Source: Lepidostoma basale (Eukaryota > Arthropoda > Insecta > Trichoptera > Lepidostomatidae). Taken from it: 64,000 nt of DNA. The stretch is from contig JAHDVF020001351.1 of the NCBI GenBank assembly GCA_022606425.2, positions 1-64,000 on the forward strand, written 5' to 3'. A program made the translations under genes and the position numbers. Under the pieces are notes generated by a model. That model had not been told where the DNA came from, made no database searches, and saw only the letters and a program-made list of their open reading frames with translations. How positions within the stretch are numbered: position 1 is the stretch's first letter; every line of letters starts with the position of its first letter. Positions 49,321 through 60,084 of the stretch are shown here, piece after piece.

Positions 49321-49730
49321 CATAAAATATTACAAAAAAGACACCGCACGGGTCAAAGAATCCGACGTTTTGCCACTCTGTATTCAACGATTTTACGATC
49401 TTTTCCTAATGCAAAATGCTTGTCGCCTTAATTCTATTAGGCGTTTAGGATATCTGGATCAAAGTCAAGGCAAACAAGCTGATGGCCTGTTAATTATTCT
49501 GTCGCCTACGGACCTGCAGATAAAAGTCAATAGGCAATGGCTCATTGGCCGGCTGCTAATTAGATCAAACGGAGTGGTCCGGCCACAGCCGCCGCACGCA
49601 TGGGTTGTTAAGCCGAGATGAACCGGCTCATTAGCGGGTCGAGATTATTGGCATCTGCGTTGTCTCATCTTGCGGTCCATTACTTCGGAATATAATCATC
49701 TCGAGGAGAGATGCTACATCCACTGCAACA
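49321..49730. other. Repeat-free, G+C-moderate DNA, candidate conserved non-coding element
   Basis: No known repeat words. Contains TTAATTA (49490-49496), CTAATTAG (49556-49563), AGATAA and dense GGCCGG/CCGGCC-like words. No long credible frame. Confidence 0.3.
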
Positions 49731-49739
49731 GCTGTCTAA

Positions 49740-49917
49740 ACGCACGACAAAAGAAGAATCTTCTTCTTCTTTCGATGCCGTGTCAGGTTCCCCCCAACAA
49801 AAAGGCATCTCTATTCTGCGCCACTTGGAACAGGTTCTGAACTCTTGTTATTCCTGTCCACTCTTCGATATTCCGCAGCCAGGACAGCTACCAACTCCTC
49901 GACGTCCCTCCACTTTA
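49740..49917 (-). mobile_element. LINE-B fragment
   Basis: The complement encodes the EGRRGVG-QLSWLRNIEEW and VQNLFQVAQNRDAFL-like end, with GAAGAAG at 49755. Confidence 0.6.
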
Positions 49918-49921
49918 TGAT

Positions 49922-51515
49922 GATGATTTATTTATTTATTTATTTTGTTGTTGACGGAATTAATTCCAATACATTATTCATAATACAGATAAGTTACTTA
50001 AATCTAGGAACATTTTAAAACAGTAACAGTAAACAATTAGCCTAGGACAAGTTAAGAGGATGATCTGGAAGAGAGTAAATAAGAAAGATTAATAGATATG
50101 TATACTAGAGATGAGCAACAAGAACACGACTGCAATTAGCTAACGACATATTTGATTATATTGTGGAAGGATTACAAGGTACAAGTAGTCTCAGTGACAA
50201 ACAAATAGTAAAAGCTGCATCTGGTTTAGACAATTTAAGGGTTTGATGGAGGTCGATATTTTTTAAGTTTAGACAAAAAAGAATTTAGATTTAATCCAAA
50301 AAAATCTAAGTCTTGACAACAGTTTACAAGTCTAGTCATTCTAGGTATAGGTGCATTATATCCGTAGTTTGTTTTATGGAGATTTTCGTGAAAAAGTTTA
50401 ATTTGCCTTAGATTCCGGGTGGGTACATTGAATTTTATATTTTCGAGAAGACAGGGTGCATCAAAGTGTGAGTTTATTATTTAAAAAAAGGAGATTAAAT
50501 CATTTTTATTTCTGCGATCAACTAATGGTGAAATATTTAGTAGCTTTTCCAAGTCAGAATAGGAGTAATCTTCTCTGTCAAGTCTGAGCATTCGACCAAT
50601 TTTCCTTAGAAAACGATGTTGTACAGACTCAATATTAGAAATGTGAATTTCATAGTATGGGGACCAGACTACTGAAGCATATTCCAAGTGTGGGCGAACT
50701 AGGGTGGAAATGTTTTTGAAGTCGGATGAGATTCTATTGATAAAGCCCAGAAGTTTATATGATTTGTTGACAGATAGCTCAATATGTGTGGTAAAAGATA
50801 ATTTAGAGTCGAGTGTGATTCCTAGGTCACGTATGGTAGTTTCATTTGATAACTGTATATTGTCAATGTTATAAGGGTAATCTATTGGATTATGTTTTCG
50901 AAAAAATCGCATAACTTTACATTTATCAGTATTCAATTTTAGGTCATTTCGTACACACCATTCACTAAATGATATTAAGTCAGCTTGAAGAAGAAGACAA
51001 TCTTCTGAAGTATTTATGACTTTGAGAATTTTGTTGTCATCAGCAAATAACCAGAACGATGAGTTATTAATTGACATGTGTATATCATTAATAAATAAGT
51101 TAAATAGTAAGGGAGCAAGGTGGGCTCCTTGTTGTACACCCGAAGTCACGTCTATAGGATTTGATAGATAATTATTGATTCGTACTATTTGTTTCCTATT
51201 ATTGAGGTAAGATTTAATAAGCGAGAGAAATGGGTCACTTATACCCAGCGCATATAACTTGGAGAGAAGAAAATGGTGATTTACTTTATCAAAAGCTTTG
51301 GAAAAGTCAGTGTAAATTACATCAAGTTGTTTATTTTGTTCGAGACCTTTAACGAGATAATCAGTAAAAGAAAGAAGATTTGTTGTGGTAGATTTTTTTG
51401 ATCTAAAGCCATGTTGTTGATCGATAAGTATGTGATTGAAGAGTGGTGTTATTTTGGACGTAATAATGGATTCAAATAATTTAGGGATATGAGACAAAAT
51501 TGATATTGGTCGATA
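49922..51515 (-). mobile_element. LINE-G: jockey-like reverse transcriptase, 5'-truncated
   Basis: A 338-codon open frame (51497-50481) covers most of an RT domain: IDQQHGFRSKKSTTTNLLSF, VIYTDFSKAFDKVNHHFLLS (first Asp), GVQQGAHLAPLLFNLFINDI, FWLFADDNKILKVI (FADD in place of YADD), LKLNTDKCKVMRF and LGITLDSKLSFTTHI, then LVRPHLEYASVVWSPY. About 550 bp of 3'UTR follow, ending in (TAAA)n. The N-terminal endonuclease is missing. The most intact LINE protein in the window, though FADD and GVQQGAH suggest decay or a divergent lineage. Confidence 0.85.
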
Positions 51516-51965
51516 ATGATGATGATGATGATTTGTGAAAGATTCACTTCAAGGGCGGTCAACGTCCAGAAAGCTTCTCTTAAAAAGAAAAGTTTTAAGA
51601 GAGCTTCTGAACACTCCTTCGTCGTCTTGATTGCGGATATTGTAGGGCAGCCTGTTCCACGCCGTCGGTCCCGCGATGCCAAAAGCGCGATCTGCGAAGT
51701 TTGAAGCTCCTTGGCGCCGCGAGACGAGAAGTTTGTGTGTTGCTTCTTCCTTCGAGGATCGTAGAGTTGACTGCCGAGGGTTCAAATTTGTCAGCTTGCA
51801 AAGTTCTGTGAGGTAGTGGGGCGCTCGTCCATGTAAGGCCTTGTGAACAAGTAGACACAGTTTATAGTCGATTCGCTCAGGTAACCTTAGCCAGTGAAGT
51901 CGATAAAGCATTGAGGTTATATGGGTGAATTTTGATGCACCAAAAATTATCCAATGATGCACCAA
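51516..51965 (-). mobile_element. LINE-D relative, C-terminus with ATC tail
   Basis: ITSMLYRLHWLRLPERIDYK, LCLLVHKALHGRAPHYLTEL, NPRQSTLRSSKEEATHKLLV, NFADRAFGIAGPTAWNRLPY, FRSSLKTFLFKRSF. The tail is (TCA)n at 51516-51533, touching LINE-G. Confidence 0.75.
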
Positions 51966-52003
51966 AAATTATCTAATCCAATTTTGATGCACCAAAAATT
52001 ATA
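51928..52003. repeat. Three short direct repeats
   Basis: The word GATGCACCAAAAATTAT occurs three times in 76 bp, twice preceded by AATTTT. Confidence 0.8.
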
Positions 52004-52024
52004 ATAATAAAATTATTAATATCA

Positions 52025-52110
52025 GTCGAAGGAGGTGGTATTTTTCTCCTCTTAGCATTTGATACAAAATATGAGACCTTTCTAACCTCATACTCGACAA
52101 CAGGTCTCTA
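52025..52110 (-). mobile_element. LINE-B fragment
   Basis: The complement of the LLSSMRLERSHILCQMLRGE-like segment seen at 40795-40865. Confidence 0.5.
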
Positions 52111-52354
52111 TTGTTATAATATGAAATAACGCAAATGCTAGAAACGTGCGGTCCGCCTCTGACTGAACGTGGAGATAAAAACCAAGAGGGTGGCTATGAT
52201 AGCCCATTAGGACTACATTTTGATGCAAAGACACGCACAGTCCAGTATACCCTTCGGCGTAGATACAACAAAACGCACCAACTAACGACACGTTCAATAT
52301 TTTATGATACATGGCGCGTTCTGATAAATTCGCGTTGAGATTTACGTGTATGAG

Positions 52355-52535
52355 TCACAAACTGTTGTATGGAAGCGAAGCATAGAACTGCCAGTAGAAG
52401 AATGAGAGCAGAATAAATATTGTAGAGTATAAATAAGATTCCTTAGACGCATGTGTGGTAAAACGATGTATGATTAAATTCAGGAAGGAATGCTGAGCGA
52501 AAAAAAATTTAAGAACAAAATTATGAAAGCCGTTT
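52355..52535 (+). mobile_element. LINE-A remnant
   Basis: GTTGTATGGAAGCGAAGCAT, CTTAGACGCATGTGTGGTAA and AAATTATGAAAG, with many changes. Confidence 0.55.
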
Positions 52536-52539
52536 TGCC

Positions 52540-53320
52540 ATTATTAAAATTACTATTATTGAATAGTTCTTTACATCATTACAGCGCGAGCCAAATCGAT
52601 GTAAAAGGTGTAGCTATTATATTGATTATCATGACATGTGATAGGTATACAACTTTAAGATGGTGGAGGACTTCACTTACCTGGGTTCGTCTATAACAAA
52701 AGAAAACGAAGATCACAAGGAAATCGAAAGAAGAATCACAATTGGTAACAAAACATTCTTCTCTCTACTACCAGCGCTCAAATCAAGAAACGTACACTGG
52801 AAAACCAAAATCACCCTGTATAAAACAATCATCCGAACAGTAGTGACCTATGGGTGTGAGGCGTGGACAATGACAGCGAAATCTGCAGAGCGACTGGATA
52901 CTTTTGAGAGAAGGGTGCTGCGCAGAATTCTGGGGCCTGTGAATGACGGTGAAGGCTGGAGAGTGCGGCATAATGACGAGCTGTACAATATTTACAAAAC
53001 TCCCAGTCTCTCCACACAGGTCAGACTGAATAGACTGAGATGGGCCGGTCACGTGCAGAGGATGCCGTCATCGCGAACCCCAAAAAGATTGCTGGAGTGG
53101 CACACAGGTGGTAGAAGACCAATTGGACGACCAAGGCTGCGATGGGAGGATGAAGTTGGGAGAGATGGAGCAAGATTGTTAAGAGTGTCAGATTGGAGGG
53201 TCGAAGCGGAGGACAGGAGGACTTGGAGGCGAAGAATACTGGAGGCTAAGGCTCTATATGGACTGTAGGGCCATCGAAGAAAGAAGAAAGTGATAGGTAG
53301 CTAATCGAATATATCTTGTG
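52540..53320 (-). mobile_element. SINE-T interrupted by LINE-I
   Basis: 52540-52647 is the SINE-T 3' half in complement (TTTACATCATTACAGCGCG, ATGACATGTGATAGG); 53290 to about 53315 continues with GTGATAGGTAGCTAATCG. The break carries the LINE-I insertion with 10-bp duplications. Confidence 0.7.
52648..53289 (+). mobile_element. LINE-I C-terminal region, open, with target duplication
   Basis: Flanked by GTGATAGGTA at 52638-52647 and 53290-53299. Uninterrupted 202 codons: DFTYLGSSITKENEDHKEIE, RRITIGNKTFFSLLPALKSR, VVTYGCEAWTMTAKSAERLD, VLRRILGPVNDGEGWRVRHN, LNRLRWAGHVQRMPSSRTPK, RRPIGRPRLRWEDEVGRDGA, RRTWRRRILEAKALYGL. The tail is GAAGAAAGAAGAAAG. An open frame and clear duplication suggest a fairly recent insertion. 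Confidence 0.85.
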
Positions 53321-53491
53321 CTCTTGAGATCGTCGTTACTGGTTTTGTTTATTCAATTTGACATTCACTGGCCACATCATCATCATCACAATCATCATAT
53401 TTGTTGAACACAGTTTCCACTATATCACTTTCTATAGGAAGCCCAAAAGTTCTAGTCGACACGCTCAAAATCACCCATTTTATAACTAAAA
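53321..53491. other. Short unrecognised spacer
   Basis: Includes a (CAT)n-like run at 53367-53390. Confidence 0.4.
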
Positions 53492-53739
53492 GCCGGGCCA
53501 CACTGTTTTAAACAAGCTCTCCACATCACCGGCGGTTTAAAACTGTGTAGAAACTTGTTTGAAACCAAAATTCGTTTGACCTTCAACAAACTTTGTGGAC
53601 GGACGCGCGTTTAAACCCGCATTCCACGTGTGGAGAGCTTGTTTACAACAGTGTGTGGACGCTACACCAACCGTGGGTTCCACAGCTCTCCACCAATATC
53701 ACCCCTGTAAAGAGTTTGTTTCAAACAGTGTGGCACGGC
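53492..53739. mobile_element. GTGG element (248 bp)
   Basis: Inverted ends GCCGGGCCACACTGTTTTAA and, in complement, AGCCGTGCCACACTGTTTGA. Directly abuts a LINE-A tail at 53740. Confidence 0.7.
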
Positions 53740-53930
53740 TAACTAACTAATCACTACGCCGTTTCACCAGAAGGGTAGGCATAGAGGATGGATCGCCATA
53801 CTGCTCTATCCTGACATATATCTCTAGATTTCTCTACATTGATACACCGTAACATGCACGCTCGTCGATTTTTCCGACTTCGAATATGGCCGCCTTTTAG
53901 TATTTGAATAATTTGGTCATGAAAGCTTAT
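53740..53930 (-). mobile_element. LINE-A 3' fragment
   Basis: CTAACTAATCACTACGCCG, then the complement of RACYGVSM-type codons. Confidence 0.6.
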
Positions 53931-53989
53931 ATACCTTCATCATCGGGAGAACGATATAAACTAACCGACTGTTAGCATATATAACATGT

Positions 53990-54475
53990 GTTAGTTAACT
54001 TGGAAGCATGGAACTGGCAAAAGAAGGATGAAAGTAGAATAAATGCAGTAGGAATGAGATCTCTTAGACGAATGTGTGGATACTCTATGTATGATAGAGT
54101 GTCGAATGAAAATATAAGAAGTGAATGCGGTGTGAACGATGGTGTCATGAACAAAATAATTAAAGGATCATTAAGATGGTTTGGACATATGGAAAGAATG
54201 AATGAAGAAAGAATGGTAAAAAAGTTATATGTTAATGATGTAAATAGAACCATAAATAGAGGAAGACCGAGGAAAACGTGGCACGATCAAATAAATCAAA
54301 TATTGAATGTCGGCCATGTGAGGAGTCAGAGAAATCGACGAGCGTGCATGACACTATGTATGAATGTTGAGGAAGCGAGAGAAATATGTCAGGAAAGAAA
54401 AGTGTGGCAGTCCATTATTTCTGCCTACCCCTTCGGGGAGACGGCGTGATGGTTAGTTAGTTAGTTAGTTTATCA
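53990..54475 (+). mobile_element. LINE-A 3' region, open 153 codons
   Basis: EAWNWQKKDESRINAVGMRS, LRRMCGYSMYDRVSNENIRS, GVMNKIIKGSLRWFGHMERM, VKKLYVNDVNRTINRGRPRK, TWHDQINQILNVGHVRSQRN, MTLCMNVEEAREICQERKVW, ending SAYPFGETA and stop, then (TTAG)n. Shows the complete protein end and the tail used by SINE-A. Confidence 0.8.
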
Positions 54476-54870
54476 TATAGAATTTTATGATAAAGCAAGT
54501 GCGCTGTGTCCCGTACTGGTGAGTGGTAAAGACATAGCATAGATATGACACGTCCCATCTATTGAATCTCATTAATAATCAGTTTTATTAGCATTATTGC
54601 AACTGAGCGATAACGGCGAAGGCGCACGACCCCGTAGCCACTAAATTAAACGGTAAAAGCGGTTGCGGCGTTTTGTATAACGACAAAGTTTATAGAGATT
54701 TGTGTACGTTGCCCTGTTATCTTTCTACAGCGTTAATTTGACGATTTACATAAATTTATTGGGTATACTAACGTTAAAGCGACAATCTAGATAGCGGGGA
54801 TATTCCTAGTACGTATTCTCCTATAAAATCTTACATAAAACGTATATGTAAATATCTTCATGAAAATAAC
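54476..54870. other. Repeat-free DNA, no gene seen
   Basis: Moderate G+C, no repeat words (for example 54590-54780). Possibly neurobeachin intron with regulatory content; unproven. Confidence 0.3.
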
Positions 54871-54879
54871 CACCGAAGG

Positions 54880-55654
54880 CAGGGTTTCCCAAACTTTTTC
54901 TCTGATGAACCACTTTGAGGGTCTTTTAATTTCGACGGAGTGTAATTTGAATTTATGCCAATTTGCCAACGATATGCACGACCCACTGTTCAATCCACAC
55001 GCGTGAGAGATGGAAACTGGAGAAGGAAAGTCAAAGAAGAGACACCCTCATCACAGATCTCCCAGCCATCCTCCGCAACATGATACACTCTGCAGATTCG
55101 TTTACTTCGCAACCACCGTGGTGGACCGGTTGCGAGAGGCAAACAAATAATCAACATGTGTTTTTTGCAGGTACGTCGCGTCCCGACTGAGGTTTTCCAT
55201 GTTTCCCTCAGTAGCAAGGCAAATGTCGGGATACTTATTAGTTGGTCCACACAGACAGAAACACCACTTCTCATTTCTTTTTCACCTCACCTTTCTCTCA
55301 CCTTTCTCACTTTCGACTTCTTTCAGCCATCTCTGGCCACCCCGCCCCCTGATATTAAAGTGAGATTATTTTACAGAATCACTATTAAACATTTCCACAC
55401 CGCCCTGAACAATTAAAAACTCAGGGCACTAATAATAAAGACAACCGAAGTAAAAAAAAATATATATCTTCTTCTTCAGGCTTTCTACTTTCCACTGCTG
55501 GATATAGGCCTCTTCCATTTGTCTCTAATTATCCCCGTTTGGTCCCTTCCGCATCCAGGTCTTTCCAGGTACATATGTTCAATAAATTTCTGAAATTTTA
55601 AAATGTATTTTGAAACTCTATCGCTTCCTACGGTGCACAGTTTGGGAATCCCTG
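54880..55654. mobile_element. hAT element, non-autonomous (775 bp)
   Basis: Ends CAGGGTTTCCCAAACT and AGTTTGGGAATCCCTG... in complement, read at the right as CACAGTTTGGGAATCCCTG. 8-bp flanks ACCGAAGG (54872-54879) and ACCCAAGG (55655-55662), one difference. Inside, 55465-55565 is a LINE-E/F 3' fragment (-) with GAA tail (CACTGCTGGATATAGGCCTC). Short frames in the left half show no clear transposase. Confidence 0.8.
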
Positions 55655-55662
55655 ACCCAAGG

Positions 55663-56484
55663 GATAAATAATGCCAGTCTGCGAAAATAGCGTGAAGAGA
55701 AAATTCTGAAGCAAGTGGGTGAGTTTGTACGAGAATGTTTAGGAAGAATGTTTTACTAGATCGAGACTCAATACGAACCTTTTCATATTATAGGATGATA
55801 GAAGAATGAACATATCAGAGGAAGCCTGGAAGCCGCAACCAAAACCACTAAATAATCGTGTTTACTATTATAAAATAATAAAAAAATCATTTCTTTAAGC
55901 GTTCTACCCATGATTGGTCGCAATGTTTTCATTTATGCTGTTCTAAGGACATGTTTCTTTCTGATTATGATTTGGTCTGATTCCGGCGTTTTCAGTTTGC
56001 AAAATAATCTCATATATCTAATGAGAAAGAAATACCTTATATGATAAGAAAAAATACTGCAGTTCCTAAAATGATAGAAGCGATTTTGACACGAAAACAA
56101 AATTTGAATTTCGAATTTTTGGTGTTCGAAACAAGGGCCGTGATACCCGTCCCGGTCGCCCGTACAAACGGGAGGAATGCGAGGAAAGTTATAGACTGGG
56201 GTGTGTAGATTTATAGCAGCGACTTGTGTGAGTTATGAACGCTTAGCGAGCCCCTCGTACCCCTGTCCATAAACTCCCGAATACTGGGGGGAGAATAAAC
56301 GAACTGAGGAGTAATTAAAAAGTTTTTATTTAGCTCTCATTACCCGCGTCTGGGTATAATACATTTCAAATACTATAATAAATAAACCGTCATTCTGTTC
56401 AATCCAGATATACTTTTCGATTTTCCTCTAAATAAATTAATTTACAGCTTATTTTTTGTTTATTGTATAACAATTACTTCTTAG
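55663..56484. other. Repeat-poor DNA, no gene seen
   Basis: 56130-56345 is G+C-moderate with CCCGTCCCGGTCGCCCGTAC and no repeat match. No coding signal. Confidence 0.35.
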
Positions 56485-57055
56485 AGTAGCAGAAATGCGA
56501 ACCCTACGCTCCATCGCAGGCAAAACCTTCAGAGATCGGATCAGAAATGAAACGATTAGGTCTGTCTGTGGTGTTGAGGATATAGTGAGATCGGGAAGAA
56601 GTAGAAGGCGCTTTTAGAGACTACGTGGACCGCATGCAGAATACAAGAATCGCAAAAATTGTTAAAGATGAAAACCCAAGAGATTAGAACCAATTTACCT
56701 AAGGTTAGGCCCGTGAGCAGGGCAATAATTGCCCTGATAATTATTATCCTTCTAAACCGCATCTCTTCGGATGTGGACATCTTTCACGATAGTGAGGCTA
56801 CCCTTAGAAAATATCTATCTCTTATATAATGTATAAAATTGATATTTGCTTCTCTCGTTCTTCTAATTGTTTCTTATTACTTAATTGGTCTTAATTTTTT
56901 AATTATCTCGATTTTTTTTGTGTTTATGTCTATTGTTTATAATGAAATTTGTAAATTTCACAATAGTATATTCTGCATAAGAAGCGTCATAAGCGCTTTG
57001 GTTATATACTGTAATGTTTATGATTAAAAATAAATTGAAAATTGAAATTATTGAA
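56485..57055 (+). mobile_element. LINE-C fragment fused to a LINE-H end
   Basis: 56485-56645: RVAEMRTLRSIAGKTFRDRI, RNETIRSVCGVEDIV. 56660-56830: TNLPKVRPVSRAIIAL, then LLNRISSDVDIFHDSEATLR. The A+T-rich 3'UTR ends in AATTGAAAATTGAAATTATT. The junction suggests the two belong to one protein or to a chimera. Confidence 0.6.
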
Positions 57056-57188
57056 AGAGGCCCTCGTAATCTGTATTCTGCGCCTCACTTCTTTTTGGGG
57101 ATTGATGTTGTCTTTTATAACACTGCCAAGATATTTAAATATGTGTACTCTTTCTATACTGGCGCCATTTAGAGTAAGACTAAAAAAC
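57056..57188 (-). mobile_element. LINE-I-like fragment
   Basis: The complement encodes FSLTLNGASIERVHIFKYLG and SVIKDNINPQKEVRRRIQ. Confidence 0.6.
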
Positions 57189-57189
57189 A

Positions 57190-58092
57190 ATGAAAGAACT
57201 TAAAGGTATAAATGCTGGTGCTAAGATGAGTGCTCTGTCTGTAAATTGTCTACTTTACGCGGACGATGCCGTTCTCGTTGCGGATATTGCGGACGAATTA
57301 CAAGTCTTGGTGTCGAGAATGTATGAGGCATGCAAGTCAAATGAATGTCGGAAAGTCAAAGGTGATGGTTTTCGAAAGGGAAGAGCAAATGACAGTTTTG
57401 TAATATAAGTGTGAACGAAGAGAACTTGGAACCGGTGAGGGAATTTGTGTATTTAGGTAGCATGTTCACAGCAGATGACCGAACGGATAGTGACGTCGAA
57501 AGAAGGGTTGGTGCGGGTAACAAAGTGAATGCAGCTTTAAGGATAGTTATTGGAAACAAGAAATTATCAATGAAAGCGAAAACGGCCGTTCACAATGGAG
57601 TTCTGGTCCCAACCCTAATGTATGGAAGCGAAGCATGGAACTGGCAGAAGAAGGATGAGAGCAAAAAAAATGCGGTAGAGATGAGATCCCTAAGACGTAT
57701 GTGTGGTAGAACGATATACGACAGAATCTCAAATGCTGATATAAGAAAGGAATGTAGAGCGGAAGAAGGTATTATGAACAAAATTATAAAAAGGATCGCT
57801 GCGTTGGTTCGGACATATGGAACGCATGGATGGAGAAAGAATGGTTAAGAAAGTATACGTTAATGATGTAAATGAGGAACGAAGTCGAGGGAAACTGAGG
57901 AAAACATGGCTTGACCATATTAATCAAAATTTTAAAGGTTGGTCACGTTAGAAGTCGGAGGAATCGACATGCGTGTATGACTCGTTGTATGAATGTGGAG
58001 GAAGCTAGAGAGGTTTGCCAGAATAGAGTAGTGTGGCGGTCCATTCTCTCTGCCTACCCCTGCGGGGAAACGGCGTGATGGTTTGTTTTTTT
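57190..58092 (+). mobile_element. LINE-A, longest copy, includes the YADD motif
   Basis: 57190-57408: MSALSVNCLLYADDAVLVAD (catalytic YADD) and ELQVLVSRMYEACKSN. After a stop/shift, 57411-57848: EFVYLGSMFTADDRTDSDVE, RRVGAGNKVNAALRIVIGNK, VLVPTLMYGSEAWNWQKKDE and RKECRAEEGIMNKIIK. A further shift leads to the KKVYVNDVNE...RR-CMTRCMNVEEAREVCQ end, and the 3' end is CGGCGTGATGGTTTG. At least three inactivating changes. Confidence 0.82.
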
Positions 58093-58635
58093 GTCTAAAA
58101 AACAATAAAAAAATCAAAGTAAAATCATTAAACAAAAAAAATCCAGAGTTCTCATGATATTATTATACCAGTAGCATATTTTCTTTAAGCGAATCACTAC
58201 AAATCAAAGCGATAAACAATATTTTATGTGCGATTTAATTTTTTGATATCCTTCCATAAATTCTTTTGCCAAAGAACCACAAAGGATCTAAACGTCGGTG
58301 ACACAATGCATGGACCATCTAAGGGTTCGATTTATGCTTTTTTTATCGAGTCCTTTTTGTCATCTGAAAAACAAAGGACGTTAATAAAAAAAAAGTGAGG
58401 ATGAATGGCGACAACTCCACTTTTGTTTTTAAGGTCTTCGATTCCCGGAATTTCCGATATCCCCAGCCACAACCTGTCGTGTTTTTTTTTCTCTTTCATT
58501 TTACTTTATTTATATATCTGTATTTGTTTATTCTTGTTTTTGTCGTTTCGATTTCAATTATTTTAGGCGCATATCTTATTTATTTAAACAAAAAAAAAAC
58601 TTATATTAAAATTGGTTAGTGCAGGCAATATATTG
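58093..58635. other. No gene seen
   Basis: A+T-rich, with T- and A-runs; nothing recognised. Confidence 0.4.
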
Positions 58636-58639
58636 AATC

Positions 58640-59190
58640 ATTGTTTTGGGTAACAAAGCGAATGGAGCTTTAAAAATAGTTATCGGAAACAAGAATTTAT
58701 CAATGTGTGGATACTCTGTGTATGATAGAGTGTCGAATGAAAATATTAGAAGTGAATGCGGTGTGAATGATGGTGTAATGAACAAAATAAAGAAAGGATC
58801 ATTAAGATGGTTTTACATATGGAAATAATGAATAAAGAAAGAATGGTTAAACAATTATATGTTAACGATGTAAATGGAACCAGGAATAGAGGAAGACCGA
58901 GGAAAACGTGGCACGATCAAATAAATCAAATATTGTAAGTGTAAGGTGTCAGAGAAATCGACGCGCGTGCATGACACGATGTATGAATGTTGAGGAAGCG
59001 AGAGAAATATGTTAGGAAAGAAAAACGTGGCAGTCCATTCTTTCTGCCTATATCCGGCGTGATGGTTGGAAGCGAAGCATGAAACTGGCAGAAGAATGAG
59101 AGCAGAATAAATGCGGTAGAGATGAGGTCCTTAAGACGTATGTGTGGTAGAACGGTATACGAGAAAATTTCAAAAGCTGATATAGACTGA
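58640..59190 (+). mobile_element. Two consecutive LINE-A fragments
   Basis: 58640-59068: GNKANGALKIVIGNKNLS is joined by a deletion to CGYSVYDRVSNENIRSECGV, ending at GGCGTGATGG. 59069-59190 starts again with GGAAGCGAAGCATGAAACTG. Confidence 0.7.
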
Positions 59191-59785
59191 TATAGACATA
59201 CCTCTATAGTTTCCTCCACATTCATACAGCGATTCATACACACGCACGTCGATTCTTCCGGTTTCTGATATGACCTTCCTTAAAAATTTGATTAATTTGG
59301 TCATGCCATGTTTTCCTCGGTCTACCTCGACTCTGTACTCCATTTACATCGTTAACGTATACTTTTTAAACCATTCTTTCTTCATACATGCGCTCCATAT
59401 GTCCGAACCAACGCAGCGATCCTTTCATAATTATGTTCATAATACCTTCTTTCGCTCTACATAACTAACTAACTAACCATCACGCCGTCTCCCGAAAGGG
59501 TAGGCAGAAAGAATTGACTGTCACACTTGACCGATGCGGCACTCCATCCTTCTCTTTTCTCCCCGCGAGAGACGCGGTGTGATGGGTTGCGAACCTCATC
59601 GCCACATTCGCTCTACATTCCTTTCTAATATCAGAATTTGAGATTCTGTCGTACATCGTTCTACCACACATGGGTCTTAGGGACCTCATCTCTGCGGAAT
59701 TTATTCTGCTCTCATATTTTTTCTACCAGTTCCATGCTTCGCATCCATACATAATGGTTGGAACCAGAACTCCATTGTGAACGGA
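59191..59785 (-). mobile_element. LINE-A fragment split by SINE-A
   Basis: The complement of the LINE-A C-terminal region; the sequence on both sides of 59463-59606 joins at TTCGCTCTACAT, as in uninterrupted copies. Confidence 0.75.
59463..59606 (-). mobile_element. SINE-A short form with 12-bp target duplication
   Basis: A 144-bp element flanked by TTCGCTCTACAT at 59451-59462 and 59607-59618. On the - strand it starts near GGCGATGAGGTTCGCAACCC and ends CGGCGTGATGGTTAG and TTAGTTA. The perfect duplication proves retroposition into a LINE-A copy. Confidence 0.85.
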
Positions 59786-60084
59786 ATAAAAAAAAACATG
59801 AATTGTTGTAAGTATCATTGTAGTTACATTATACTTTGAAGGAGTGTGCACTTTCGTTTTAAAAAGGTTTGAACACAATGCAACAATAGCCATTCTGTAT
59901 GTATTGCACAATGTAACAAAACGGGGGATGAATGATCTTTTCAAGTTGATGATGGGTTGTGAATCATTGTAGCTTGAAAGCACCATGGATGTCTCCAATC
60001 TGTCACGTCAATCAAATATTTAAGCTGGGGAGATTGTATCATCAAATACATAAAAACATGTTTAAAAAAATAAGTAAGAGACTG
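59786..60084. other. No gene seen
   Basis: Unrecognised spacer. Confidence 0.35.

Noticed and set aside
54963..55416. Several overlapping frames of 75-94 codons as genes
   Set aside because: They lie inside the hAT element, overlap on both strands and show no recognised domain.
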